Program-made: the position numbers and the translations under genes
Notes under the pieces: generated by a model
What the model saw: the letters and a program-made list of their open reading frames with translations, nothing else
The model's database searches: none
What the model was told of the DNA's origin: nothing
Source of the DNA: Knoxdaviesia capensis
Lineage: Eukaryota; Ascomycota; Sordariomycetes; Microascales; Gondwanamycetaceae
Direction of reading: 5' to 3'
Assembly: GCA_001510575.1 (NCBI GenBank)
Contig: LNGK01000010.1
Location: forward strand, 430,766-494,765
Length of the DNA stretch: 64,000 bases
Part shown: positions 13,802 to 25,668 of the stretch, one piece after another
Numbering within the stretch: the first letter of the stretch is position 1
Layout: every line of letters starts with the position of its first letter

Positions 13802-13809
13802 TATATATA
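13802..13809 (+). promoter_or_regulatory. TATA box of the CFEM gene
   Basis: TATATATA lies 180 bp before the CFEM start codon and is followed by a pyrimidine-rich stretch (13,835-13,870) of the kind where fungal transcription often starts. A strong TATA fits an inducible secreted-protein gene. Assignment is by position and sequence only. Confidence 0.5.
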
Positions 13810-13981
13810 GATGGGAGATGTCCCACCTCCAGACTCTTTTTTTAATCTATCTCTTCACCCTTCTCCTCCATCCGCACACTCTCACCTGCAGACTTGACAC
13901 TTTCAGATATATAATCTCAACTTATATACATCCCTTCTCCAATTTCTTCCTAAAGACTTCACTGTCCCCCCAACCGTCAAA

Positions 13982-14861
13982 ATGAAGGCCTCTGTCATTC
14001 TGTCCCTCGCCTCGCTTGCTCTTGGCTCCGTCATTGAGCAGCGTGCGTGCGCTGGCAACAACTGCAACCGCCAGGTCACCGGTACCCGTGCCGGCCTCCC
14101 GGCCCTGGAGACCCGCTCGGCTGACTGCTCCAGCTTCATGATTGTCACCGTCTCCCCCACCACCACCCGGTATGTATAGAAGAACCCCCCTGCCCCTTCC
14201 TTCACAGCACAAAAGCCTGGTATACTGATTCTTCTTTGACCCCCAAACAGCACCGTCACCGCCACCGTCTGGGTCGCTGCTGAGGAGACCGAGACCCCGG
14301 CGTGCGAGGCCGCTGCCAAGCGCGCCGTCGCCGCCCCCATTGTGGCCCGCCAGGCGACCATCATCCCCAGCGCCATCCCGACCTACGCCTCGTCGTGCGA
14401 CGACCGCTTCGAGTACTCGTCGGCCTGCAGCTGCTTCGGCGTCACCGAGACCACCACCACCCTGCGCGCCCCCCGCACCACCACCACCGTCACCCTGACC
14501 GCCACCGAGTGCGTCAGCTCCGGCATTGCCGCCGTGCCCACCTGCGCCTACTCGTGCTTCGAGGAGCTCCTGCCCCAGTACAACTGCACCGGTCTCGATG
14601 ACTTCGCCTGCCAGTGCGCCAACTTCGAGGAGCTCGGCTACGCTGTCACCCCTTGCTCCGTCGAGAACTGCTCTCACGCCGATGTCGAGAAGATCTACGG
14701 CGCTGCCAAGGAGGGTAAGTCTTTTTTCCTCTGACCTGCTGGTTTTCTCTTTCGGATGCAATAATATGTGATACTAACTGAATATCCCCCCGTATCTAGC
14801 TTGCGCTTGCTACTCTATCGAGAACTCTCTCTTGGCTCCCACTGCCACTCCCACTGCTTAA
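13982..14861 (+). CDS. secreted CFEM-domain protein
   Basis: Exons 13,982-14,169, 14,251-14,714 and 14,800-14,861 (introns of 81 and 85 bp; TACTAAC-like branch site in the second); 714 nt, 237 aa. Residues 1-18 form a signal peptide (MKASVILSLASLALGSV). A Cys/Thr-rich N-terminal half follows, with threonine runs likely to be O-glycosylated. The CFEM domain is at about 159-221: C161, C165, C175, C183, C185, C198, C203 and C219, with C221 as an alternative last cysteine. Asp179/Asp180 lie just before CQC, where the haem-iron ligand of CFEM proteins lies. There is no C-terminal hydrophobic tail, so a GPI anchor is unlikely and the protein is probably released. CFEM proteins bind haem/iron or act as surface or effector proteins; which applies here cannot be told. 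The 3' end faces the methyltransferase gene. Confidence 0.9.
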
Positions 14862-15259
14862 GCGAATTTGCTTTTAAGTGAGACGGACTTTTCTATGATG
14901 AAATGACCTGGATATATCTTATGATTCTGCTGTCACTTTAATTTCTATTGCGTCCTAGCCATCGCAAAGGCTGGTTATCTCTCTACAGCTGATAGGCAAT
15001 GTTCGATGGTTATGGATATTTATTTGGAGGTCCGCACTTTCACGTCTTAGTTGACCTGTGAAATGGGGGACAGAAATTATCATGTACAAGTAAAAAAGAG
15101 ATATATAGCGAACTATATGTTTGTCAACGGCCATGCTCAAACTCAAGTGTTGCCACTGTGTGATGTGAGAAGTGCATGTCTGCTCCTGTAAATCGCATTG
15201 TATCATAGCCGAGAAATAGCGAGGACAGGTCGTGCCCCTCATTCATTATCAGGTCTGAA
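14862..15259. other. intergenic between convergent genes
   Basis: 398 bp between the CFEM stop and the methyltransferase stop. It must hold both 3' untranslated regions. It is AT-rich, with no ORF or repeat of note. Confidence 0.6.
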
Positions 15260-16093
15260 TCACTTCCAGCATAGCAGTTCGCCATTCATGACTCCAAACC
15301 ACGAATCCGGGGTGACAGACCATTTTCGTGCTGCGGAAATTGTATCGTTCAGTTCCTGTTGCGTCAGAACCCCTTCTCCCAAAGTATTCTGCGCCAGCGT
15401 AGAGTCAGCAGCCTCGAGGCGCGATGCAATGCTGTTTCCCCAGAAATCAGTCTCTTCCGGCGTTGAGAAGCTCCAACTAGACGACGTAGCAATAATCCGG
15501 TCCGGAGAGAACCCGGCCGCGATAGCCACCGATTTCTGCCGGCGGCCCATCTCCGGGTCAGCACCGGTGGCGGCAACAGTAGCGGTAATGCACTTCCGCC
15601 ACCCGTCCAGCGCCGGCTCAGCAGGGAACCACGTGGTAGTCGCCATGATCATGTCTTTGCTCGCAAGCACGCCACCGGGACGCAGCACACGGTGCATCTC
15701 CCGCACGGCGGCCTCGACATCCGGCAGGTGGATCAACACCATGTGAGCGTGCACAACATCGAAGCTGTTGTCGGGAAACGGGAGGCTCTTGGTCACATCG
15801 CCGGTGGCAAATGACATGCGGTCGCTGATGCCGCGGCCCGCCGCCGTGGTTCGGGCGGCGTCCACGGCGGCGTCGCTGGCATCGACGCACGTCACATGGC
15901 CGTCCGGCACCAGGGCTGCAAAATCAGCCGAGATCGTACCCGGCCCGCAGCCGACATCGAGAACGTGGGACCACGGTCTGATGTGCGGTAGCAAATAGGC
16001 GGCATCGCGGGCCGCAGTTCTCCGGGTGTAGGCTGCATGGACCTCTTTCGATTGTCCATGAATGTACACTGACTTTGGGGCGGATGCCGACAT
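15260..16093 (-). CDS. class I SAM-dependent methyltransferase
   Basis: Single exon, 277 aa. The reading frame stays open further upstream, but that part is a CATCTT-repeat leader, so the start is set at MSASAPKS (16,093). SAM-binding motif I is VLDVGCGPG at residues 44-52. The acidic end of beta-2 is CVDAS, motif II is around GDVTKSLPFPDNSFDVV, and motif III is HRVLRPGGVL. This is the UbiE/COQ5-like Methyltransf_11/31 fold acting on small molecules. The substrate cannot be deduced. No targeting signal is evident, so it is probably cytosolic. It lies tail-to-tail with the CFEM gene and in the same direction as the sugar transporter; no biosynthetic backbone enzyme is nearby, so a secondary-metabolite role is unsupported. 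Confidence 0.88.
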   Translation of the reverse strand: MSASAPKSVYIHGQSKEVHAAYTRRTAARDAAYLLPHIRPWSHVLDVGCGPGTISADFAALVPDGHVTCVDASDAAVDAARTTAAGRGISDRMSFATGDVTKSLPFPDNSFDVVHAHMVLIHLPDVEAAVREMHRVLRPGGVLASKDMIMATTTWFPAEPALDGWRKCITATVAATGADPEMGRRQKSVAIAAGFSPDRIIATSSSWSFSTPEETDFWGNSIASRLEAADSTLAQNTLGEGVLTQQELNDTISAARKWSVTPDSWFGVMNGELLCWK

Positions 16094-16147
16094 CTTTAAA
16101 GGGATAGGGGGGCAACTGAATAGTATGCGTAGCAGTAAATGTATATC

Positions 16148-16183
16148 ATGAAGATGAAGATGAAGATGAAGATGAAGATGAAG
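16148..16183. repeat. hexanucleotide microsatellite (ATGAAG)6
   Basis: Six exact ATGAAG units, 55 bp before the methyltransferase start codon, so probably in its 5' leader. On the sense strand it reads CTTCAT repeats and keeps the upstream frame open, giving a misleading His/Leu-rich extension. Confidence 0.95.
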
Positions 16184-16310
16184 GCAAAGCAATGGTTTCT
16201 TGGTTGGAGAGAACGTTGTCCTAAGGAAAAAAAAACCCTCTTACTATGACGACACCGGAGATTCCATATCGGAACCGGAGCCGTAGCTTGCGCTCTGACT
16301 AACCCAGCCC

Positions 16311-16320
16311 TAACCCTAAC
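16311..16320. promoter_or_regulatory. telobox (TAACCCTAAC)
   Basis: A telomere-like double repeat about 220 bp upstream of the methyltransferase start. Teloboxes are bound by Tbf1-type Myb proteins in fungi; binding here is inference. Confidence 0.35.
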
Positions 16321-16839
16321 GGATTTCTCACGAAAGCTGCAACAGAGCATCGCAACTGCCTCTCCATCTATGAGTACAAAGCCAACAGACAATTTATTTC
16401 GACTTCTACATATTTGAGTTAAATTATCTCTTGATTTGTCCTTTTATCTCTCATTCTTCACACAACATCAACGTGCAACATATAACTTGACCCTGCCGGC
16501 CAATCTACGACGAAGGTTTCACCACTGGCTCCAGCACAGCTCAGTGTATCGTTGCACCATTCTATAAAACAAGATTTGATGATATTATAGACATAAAAAT
16601 CGCTATTACATGCTCCCGCCAAGTCTTCCCGTCCCATACTGTGATTCTTGACTCCAGTTCGTGTAGCTACATACGATGAAGGTAGTAAGTACAGTATATT
16701 TCAATAGGTGGACGGTGTTTTGACAATGGCTTTCCTTTACCTCGGTTTCCAGGATGATAAGCTAAAGAAACTAAGCAACGCTTCTGAACTCGATTCATTC
16801 AGGAGCTTTTCATCAAATCGCCTCCTCTTATGACAGACC

Positions 16840-18539
16840 TTACTGCTGGGACTTATCAACACCAGTGGCGGTGACCACCACAGAGCCATGTCCAGCGAAA
16901 GCATCGACCTCGGTAGTCTTGAACTTCCGGGCAGCAACCTTCTGCTCGAAGAGCATATCGAGCTCTTCGTACGTGCGGCCCTTGGTTTCAGGAAGGCGGA
17001 AGAAGGCCCAGATGGCAACAAGGGCAGAAGTTCCGCACCAGAAGAAACCGGCCTTGCCCTTCCAGTTCCACTCGATGGGGTTGAGCATGTACGGGTTGAG
17101 CACGTTGGCGGCGATCTGGTTCAGAGCATAGGCGTTGCGGGCAAGCACGACACTTTGGGGGCGCAGACGGACGGCCGAAGTCTCCGACACGATGGCGAAG
17201 GCGATGGGGCCAACAGTCAGCGAGTACAGTAGCTTCCAGATAAGCACGAAAGCAACCTGGGCCCACATGCCAGAGCCTGCAGACACCACGGCGGCGCAGA
17301 TACCGATGGTCATCAGGCACAGACTCATGCACGAGATGCCCGTGACATACAGAGTGCGGCGACCGAAGTACGAGATGAGGACCCACGACAGGCACGTGCC
17401 GATGAAGGCCATGGCGGTACTGGCGACCGCAATGGAGAAGGCGTTCTTGGTGCTGACGCCAGCCTGCAGGAAAAAGTAGGTGGGGGTGTAGGCAAAGGCG
17501 GATCCCGACAGCATCTGGCCAGAGAAGGTGATCATGCAGATTTCCGAGCGGCGCAGGTTGGCGCCGCGGAAGCAGTCGATGTAGCTGGAGTCGCTCTGGA
17601 TGGACGACTCAAGCATGATGGTGTGGCGGATCTGCGACAGCGTGTTGCGGCGCTGTTGCTCGGAGCGCACTGACAAGCGGCCGAGCGACTTCTCAGCTTC
17701 CTCATAGCGGCCCTTCTTGGCGAGCCACCACGGCGACTCGGGTGCCAGAGACACGGCAATGATGGCCGGGATGGGCCAGATCCACTGGATGGCAATGGGC
17801 ACGCGCCACGACCACTGGTTGTTGTACTGCAGCATACCACGCAGGGTACCGGCGGCCAGAAACTGGCCCATGGCCCAGCAGAGGTTGACGTACACGGTCA
17901 GGTAGCCACGGAGGGCCAGCGGGCACACCTCCGAGGCGTAGGCGGGGCCGGTGGTCGCGAACACACCGAAGGTGAGACCGCAGAGCATCTGGCCGATCAG
18001 CAGCATCTCAATGCGCACGGCGAAGAACGACACGGCGATGAAGCCGCAGAGCAGGGTCAGCGCAACCATCAGGGTGCGGCGGTAACCAAAGCGGGACGAG
18101 GCCCAGCCGTTGATGAAACTACCGATGATGACGCAGGCGTTGGTTCCGTTCTGGAGACCGGCCTGCCACGCGCCCGGCAGCTGCCAGGTGTCCTTCTCGG
18201 GATACTGTATCCGGCCACGGTTAGTCTGCGGGCTTGTTTCTTGGGAGTTTCACTCTTTGCGAGTAAATGACTACTTACGTATTGGCCGAACCGGCGCTGG
18301 AACGAGGGATACCCGAAGAAGTTGGCCATCAGACTGAGATCGTAGCCTTCCATGACAACGGTCAACGAGATGGCCGCAGACCACAGAATCGCCTGCCAGT
18401 TCTCGCGAATGGCCTGGCGCAGAGTCTGGCCATGCTCTTCAGCCGAGGCGGCCTGAGCCTCCTGGACCTGGTGAATCTGCTCCTTGCTATCAAGCTCATA
18501 CTGCTCGTCAACCGGCTTCTCATGAATAGATCCAGCCAT
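16840..18539 (-). CDS. MFS sugar transporter, alpha-glucoside:H+ symporter type
   Basis: Two exons, 18,539-18,279 and 18,204-16,840, with a 74-bp intron in phase 0; 541 aa. Twelve hydrophobic segments are expected. Sugar-porter marks: the TM1 motif EGYDLSLMANFFGYPSFQRR, then DTWQLPGAWQAGLQNG before TM2, RFGYRR in loop 2-3, PESPWWLAKKGR near residue 240, FGRRTLYVTG in loop 8-9 and PETKGRTYEELDMLFE near residue 494. The TM1 block and DTWQLPGAWQ are typical of the fungal maltose/alpha-glucoside permease group rather than of hexose carriers. It acts at the plasma membrane, taking up an alpha-linked di- or oligosaccharide with protons. The next gene to the right, 7.4 kb away, is an intracellular GH31 enzyme. 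The 5' leader carries a perfect inverted repeat 20 nt before the ATG. The substrate is inferred from family only. Confidence 0.92.
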
Positions 18540-18558
18540 GGTTGAGGATATCTGGGGG

Positions 18559-18587
18559 GTTTGAGAACAGATGCACTGTTCTCAAAC
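18559..18587 (-). promoter_or_regulatory. perfect hairpin in the transporter leader
   Basis: A 12-bp arm GTTTGAGAACAG, a 5-nt loop ATGCA and the exact reverse-complement arm CTGTTCTCAAAC. The proximal end lies 20 nt upstream of the transporter ATG (18,539). In the mRNA this forms a stable stem-loop near the start codon; as DNA it is a palindromic protein-binding candidate. Whether transcription starts upstream of it is not shown. Confidence 0.6.
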
Positions 18588-21500
18588 ACTCTTGGCCTGG
18601 GAAAGAAAAAAAGAGGAACAAAGAAAGGCAGGTTTGGGTATCACAGAACTGGAGAACGACAAAGGCCAAGAGGAGAGCAGAAACTTGATGAATGCCCCAG
18701 ATGAAGGTCAGGAGGATGATAAACCACGAATCCTTCCTTACCCCAGAGTGCGAAAATGCGGGGAGGACACGAGACTTTATACACAAGTCGAGGTTGCAGG
18801 ATCTGGAGTGCCGGATCGAACAGGAACAGCCAGATGGGAAACACTTTCTCATGGAGAGAGCGAACCGGTCGGGAGGGGAACCACCCAAATCACCACCCAC
18901 GCCACTACGACACTGCATAGCACAGCGGTCAGCATTCAGAGGAAATGGACGGGGGCAGACACCACGGGCTGTTAGGACCGACTCCAGGGAACCAAACTCT
19001 ACTCCAAGCACAGGGGAACGAAGATGGACTAGGCCAACGTTAGCTCACAGATTACCGTACCCCAGGGTAGGAAACTCTTAGCAACCGCGCGCACTGCCAG
19101 CTTTTCCCTAATGTTCTAGGTCGAAATCGGACTAAAAGGGCGAAAAAGAAACAGCTCAGGAGCTGGGAGTCTAATCTCTTCGCTGCTTCTTTTTCTCCCC
19201 GCGTCCCTCCGTCCTTTCCCCCATGATCCCCAGACCCGATTTCCCGGGGGGTGTGACTCGTGAGGCGAGGAAACGTGGGGATCGAAAATGGGGAAGATTG
19301 GGGATACCAGGGTGAGTGGCGTGATAGGGGGAGACAAGAGCGAGAGTGAGAGCGAGTGTAAGTGTAAGTGCGGGCTCAATTTCTTTTGGCTTGAACACAC
19401 TTAACTGATAGCCAAACGATGTTATGGGGTTAACGAAAGGCGTAATATTTCTGATTTCGGTTGTTGCGTTCCTAAGGGCCAGATACTTGGACAAAATTCC
19501 GTTGTTCGTAATACGGACCCAGCACTGCTGGTATTACCGACCTGCATACCACCTCTTCACCGAAGGCGACGTTCACATGGGGACAACGGCTATCAAAAGA
19601 CCCGAAAGAATCCCATTGGCTTCCTCTCTGTTCAGAGGCTCTGGCCTGGCAGGTGCCACATGATGATAGTTGGTGCGTGCTCCAGCTTGGGGGACCCGGC
19701 CGGGCGGAGATACTGTCTGACCCGAACTCTGCAGTCACAACCTTCGTTCCAGGCTTCCCGGATATCAGTGCTTGATAACCTGCGAAGTCCGAGGGAAGAT
19801 GGCGGAGTCACACACACACAACCACGGCTAGCAAGAAGCCGCAGCAAAAGTCCATACTCCCTATCACATCAGAGTGTTCACATTCCATACACGCCCATAT
19901 AACTACGCGCCCTGCCACAACTTCTGGAGAGCGAGGGTGGCCAAGACCAGACTAAAACAGAATGATAAAAAGTATCCCAACACTCCCTGAAAGATTGCCT
20001 GTCCTGATCGCTAGATGGGGGTCGTGGCCCAGGCCTGGTCGAACTAAAAGTCAAATCCCTGTGGCTCTTGAATTCTGCCAGAATCGGCTAAATGCGTCTT
20101 GGGGCGAGAAGGGAGCCGCTAGATCCAAGGTCGGTCGGTTGGTTGGAGGCCGAGCCAAGATATCAGGGAGCCCCGGCACGCCCAAGTTGGAGGATGGGAT
20201 GCGTGAAGGTGTTGTGGAGAAGAGCCCAATTCCGGGGCGGCGCTACAATTCAGCACATGCTGGTCTAGTGGTTGTTATCTACACACGCTAGAACTTGAGG
20301 CAACTGAATAAGGTTGATTCGATGGGGAAGACTGATGATAGCCAGACCTACTTGAAAACACTAACCCTTCCACTTATTAGGTTTCGGACAACTTTATATC
20401 TCTATTCCAACCTTGGTGGATGCTCTGGATTTTCCGGGGTACTGCATAAGTTGCCACCTTGAGACCCAGCATTGCCAAACCTTTTGTGACGTCCAGCACA
20501 AAGATCCAGGTTCACAAAACTCCCAAAAACAAGCTTGACTCTGGCTATTCATTCCAATCCTGGATTCTCACCGGCCCAGAAGTACCGGGGAATCAAAATT
20601 CCAGCTGGGGATCCCAATATTTGCGGAGGGTTGGGGAATCCGGGGATCTAGGGCCTAAGCAGCGGTGGGAAAGAAATCACAAGGCTACGTCAATGCTGAT
20701 GGAGCTAAAGTTCCGTGGGGGACAAAAGCGGAGGAGAGAGAAAATTTTCTTCATGATCAATTGATCATACGGCTTCCCCATGCTTGGTTGGGGGGGGAGG
20801 AGGAGGGGGTGGTCCGAGATGCCGCAGAGTTCTCGATCATTCAGAATGACTGCCCCCTTGTAGCTGACATGGATGTGCTTGGTTGGGCGGGGATGCAACA
20901 TCCTGAGTAACTAGTTGAGTATTGCATTTTTAGTCTACATGTTATCTTCGATATCAGCTGAGAATCCTTCCAACGGGTCTCTTAGATGAGGGTCAGGACC
21001 CCATGAATACGGGGGGACCGTCCTCATATTGACGACACCGGGTCGAGAGCCCGGGGCTGAAGTCAGGAAACTGACTTGGGGAAATTGGTGTCTAGCATAT
21101 CAAGAACTTTATCCCCAAAGGCATGAACCATGGAGGGTGCTGATCAGGGTGAAATGAGAAGACAATGGGTGTTTTAATGGGGGTACCATAAGGGGGGGGA
21201 AGGGCGAGATTGAGCATCTTGGTGGGATTAATTGTGAGGCTCTCTGGACATTGCATGTGTTCCACTCTACTCAAAAACATGGGTACAGCAATACCGGCCC
21301 CCAGACACCCAAATGCCGAGAGTGACGGGTATCAGAGGGGAAGAGGAAAGACATGTTCGATTTCTATGACAAACTGAATATCGAAATCTGGGTGTCGGGA
21401 CGCAACTACTACTCTCGCACGCCCGTGTACAGGAGCAGCGGGAGCCAGGCCAAGCAACAGAGAGAATATAGTACAGTGCAGGAGGCTCAACAAATGGGTG

Positions 21501-22951
21501 GATATGGGGCCCATTTCCAACGTACACTCTCAGCACTGGCGAGACAACACAACGTCCTTCGAGAAACCACAGGATTTTTTGACTGCATGAACAGTGGCTG
21601 TGAGATCATGGAGACACTGCATGCGCAAGAAGCACGGATTTGCTGGGGGGAACCATTGAAGGATCCTGTGCCAGAAGGGCAAATGACCAAGCTTCTCTTG
21701 CACTGGTCCACCACACCCACCACCTATACCACTGTATCCCAGATGATTTGCAGAGGGCGAACCTCCCTGTTGCCAGAAGCAGATTATAGCCACAACGCGC
21801 GTCGCGAGCCGAGTCGATGACAAAAGCAGATATAGGGGGTGTGTTGCCACAGTCTTGGAACTTGAAACCCCCTTTCTCGATTGAGTGCCCATGGGTCTAT
21901 CACGCCTTCCACGTGGCTGAATGAGCCTTCTTAGCATTCGCTAACGGCTGAAATGCTTGGAGGAGTATTGGATGAGGAGATCCAACCAGCCGGGTGCACT
22001 TGGTGATGTTATTACAAGACAGCCGCCGAGACCGTGGTTGTTCCCCCTCTAGGTGGGGGTCAAGACTAGACTACTTCAAAGTCGCATCATGTGGTATATT
22101 CTCACGCCCTCTTCTCGTTCTAATCTAGGGCCAAGACAACACCTCCAGGATACAGGATATTTTATCCCAACTTGTCTCTTTTACGTGGGGGGATATAGGC
22201 TAAAACCAAGTGAACGTAAGATTTGGGACCAGCTAAACACACCGCATTGATTGTCACATTGACCTAGAAGGGCGACAGACAATCCGCCCAGGGGTGTATC
22301 GGGGGATCGGGGATAGTCGATGGCCTCTCCCCAAGCTATTTGTATTCGGAGATTGGAGTGACCACAGGGTAATTGCAAATGTGCACGCAAGTTCGCGATA
22401 GATGGACGTCTGTTTAGATGCATAATCCGGTTATAACGATAGAGGAAAGAGCGTGTCTAAGAATAGAGGGAAATGGTGTAGAAGAGGAAGGAGCACCGCG
22501 GAAGTTAGCGAAAGTTTAAACCCTAAATGGACGACGCACTTTCCATTCAGTGCAGGTGTCCAGGTCAGCTGCGTTTTGCTGGGCTTTGCATACACTGGAG
22601 ATCAAGATTTGTCTCTGGTATACTGAATATCTTCTGAATGCCATCAGTGGAGTCAGCCTGTGCAGCGAAGAACAAATTAAATGTAGGTCGGTATATAGAA
22701 CACACAACAGAACGATCTGACCTCGGGGACTTGTGGAAGGGAAAACAGAAAAAGAAAAACCCTCTCGGACCCCTAGCCTAGCCTGATATGCACCTAAACG
22801 GAATAGGAATGCATGGCTTCCGACTTCTGAATATTGCGCCCGCCGGTTTAAGACTAGTGATTTGCGACGCCGTGATTCGCGTTTACCGAACTCGGGGCCG
22901 AACTTGTCATGCCTTACGCCGGCCTTGTTGGGCCAGGCACAAGAAAATCGT

Positions 22952-22982
22952 CCCCCCCCCCCCTTTCCCCTCCCCCTCCCCC
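22952..22982 (-). other. G-quadruplex-prone tract
   Basis: On the plus strand, C12-TTT-C4-T-C5-T-C5, so the minus strand has four G-runs of 4 or more with loops of 1-3 nt, which fits the standard quadruplex pattern. Function unknown. Confidence 0.6.
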
Positions 22983-25662
22983 AAAAAGAAAAATTAGGTT
23001 CCCGTAGTTCGGTTCACGTTTGTATCTCTCGCTGCTCGTTTGCTTTTATGCCTGTCCTCGTCGCCTACTATTCTACATCTCCATCCCCTGGAACTGAACA
23101 AAATGAACAAAAACCTGCGCATGCCCTTGCCAAGTTCGGTTGCTCGTCGTAGGTATGGGAAGAGCCAGAATAACAGCCGACCCCACATAACGTGCACGGA
23201 TTCCCCACTTGACCCCCGCCCGCATTTTCCGGCCCCTCGTTCGGCGCAATGAGGCTCAACTGGTGGTTTTCGCAGCAGAGCCGCAAGTTACTCACCACAC
23301 AGAATTGTATTGGGCGGTACAGTCCCTAAGAGACCCGAGAAACAGCTCGCAATTACACCTATCGCGAGGATGGAAAAAACTTGGCCCACTGAAAAAAGGC
23401 TTGGCTCTGTAGACCTAGTCCCATGATCGGTATGTTTTGAACGGTCAGGCTCATCCATGCACTTCGTCCACCGGAGCCCACAAGTCTCAATCGCATGTGA
23501 TGGGCTTTTCATGTTCTAAACGGGGAGTGTATCCTTTTTTCTCGTAGCACAGTCCACTTAGCACGCATAGAAAAGTGGCATGGGGAAACAAGCCAGACGT
23601 GACAGTTTACAGTGACACGACACTGGGGAAAGGCGTAAGGTGTGAAATTGGGGAGTGGGGGGGGGGGACAAGAGGGGACTCAACGCCCTGCCCGAGCCGG
23701 GGATTTGTAACGGCCAGCCTCTCTCTCGTCATTCTCTCCGCACTTGCACCGCCCGATTTGTTCACTCCAACGCGGGGGACGAGTTCGGGCGGGTAAAGAA
23801 GGCGAGCAATGGCCACGATCTCAACCTAATACTGTAGAATTAGTAACCGCCAGTCAATAATGCTCGAACGAGAAACATTCTCATTCTCCTGCTATCTTTG
23901 AACAACGTGCCCGTTTCTTCTGCTAGCGGACTCTGGGCATTGGAGTAGAGAGAAACCAACAATGTTGAGGATCACCACGCAGAGTTGTGATCGGGTACAT
24001 AAGAGTTATTCCCTGATTATATCCGGTCGACTACCGAAAACCGGGGACGCAGACCTCCTGTTTTGTCTGTCTATTGGTTCGGGGCCCACCCGAAATGAAA
24101 ACCCCCAGGGCACACAGGACGACCAACAAACGACGAGTGGTGCTCCCAACCTGGAAATTAGCCCTGGCCTTGAGGCCTCTGTTTCCCCGCAGCCCGCTTA
24201 TACACTCTCCCCGGCACTTTTATTCCTTGGCGGGCTGACCGTTCTCTGTTCTTTTTCTTCCCGCCAGAGTCTGGACCGTCCTGGAAGCTGTTGCCCATAT
24301 GCAAACAAGTGTTGTTACGTGGGGGAACAGAAATGTCGGTGGATCGCTCTGTCTTTCTCCCGAGAAAGACATAAGAGACTTTTCGGGAGTTAGGCTTCCT
24401 GTTAGAACTCCCCTCGCTCTTTTTCATCTCCCCCTCCCCCTTCCCCTTGTCCCCCGCGGGGGGTCTGGGGTAAGTGTATTTGTCCTTCGATTTCACTTCC
24501 TGACCGCTTCCATCCTCGAGACAGTGGCGGGAGAATGGAAGCCGCCAAGATTGGTTGCTTTTCAGGTTCCACCACGTTCTCCATTCCCAGTTCCAGCACG
24601 TCGTAGACTAGATTTAAGCTCTCACTAGGAGCGTATCTCAGCGATATAGGGGGTGTCCGACATAATGATCCCGCAGTAAACGGACTTTCGGGCTTCTATG
24701 CTGGCGTATACCTTCACCACCTCTTCTTCGTCTTTCTAGTTCTCTCTGCCTCCTTTGGTTCTGTTGTTCATGAACATTGGCATGCCAAACTACGTGTTCA
24801 TCCATCGCAGGGTTTATTTAGCCTAAAGAAATTTCTTTTTGCTCTTGTGGTTTGCTTTGGTTTGTGTTCATGGAGAACCTTTCGGGCTCGGTTGTGAGCA
24901 CCTGAAGAGTTCGGCCGGAATCCAGACTTTGCGGCCGCCGAGATTGCTGGAGCTGGATGCACTTCACCGGGTTGCCCAGTAGCCAAGTATACATCTATCT
25001 CTTTGATATGGAGCGCTGTGCCAGGTTCAACCCCCATTAGAGACCACCAGGCTGTAGCTCCCTTCTAATCTCCACCATCAGTCCTCTGTAAACCCACCCC
25101 AGCTCATCAGCTAACACCCACTACCATCGCGCCCCAAAGCCACAACATGTGAAGCGCCACCGAACAAAGCCTCAGCCTTGGGCAGATAGCTTTTTGGGGG
25201 GCGTTGGGCATCCACTAATGAGCTTGGTGTTTCTCCCCCTCACCAACCCCATATACCCGGAGGAGAGAGATCCACGTGCGACCCTGTTTTTGGGGGCTTT
25301 CTTACTCTTTTCTTTTCGTGTAGTAGTTTCCCGCACCAGTGGGTGGCCTTGGGCGTTTGTTTCCCGCATCGGCCTGGTCACCCGCCTCTAAAAAGTGATG
25401 AGCTGACCGTTTCACCTCCGGCCCGTTTCCTGGTCCGGTGGGATACAAAGAGAGGCGTGTAGATGCGCAGAGTGCTTCGTCGTGCCCTTATTTGGCTCAG
25501 GCGGCCTAGATCGCATTCTCTGGCTCTTCACCCCTCCGTTCTCCGTCCAATACGAGGTCGGATGTTGGGAGGGCCTTTTTGTAAATACCCGTAGCTATCC
25601 ACATCTAAGCCCAGTCTAAAATGCTTCGGGGGGAAGCTTGGATATTGGGGGGTCGATTTGCG

Positions 25663-25668
25663 TATAAA
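25663..25668 (+). promoter_or_regulatory. TATA box of the GH31 gene
   Basis: TATAAA about 240 bp upstream of the GH31 ATG, followed by a CT-rich leader (25,840-25,900). Assignment is by position. Confidence 0.45.

Larger units (their letters stand above)
16094..16839. other. intergenic, methyltransferase promoter
   Basis: 746 bp between the methyltransferase start and the transporter stop, both on the minus strand. It contains the ATGAAG repeat, a telobox at 16,311 and the transporter 3' untranslated region. No ORF of interest. Confidence 0.6.

Noticed and set aside
16094..16392. N-terminal extension of the methyltransferase rich in His and Leu.
   Set aside because: It is the translated ATGAAG microsatellite; the natural start is 16,093.
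21353..21820. 155-codon plus-strand ORF in the right gene-empty block.
   Set aside because: No domain, no codon bias, no splice or promoter context, and overlapping antisense ORFs of similar size.
24950..25045. tRNA-like T-loop word (GGTTCAACCCC).
   Set aside because: No matching A-box or cloverleaf arms at the right spacing.
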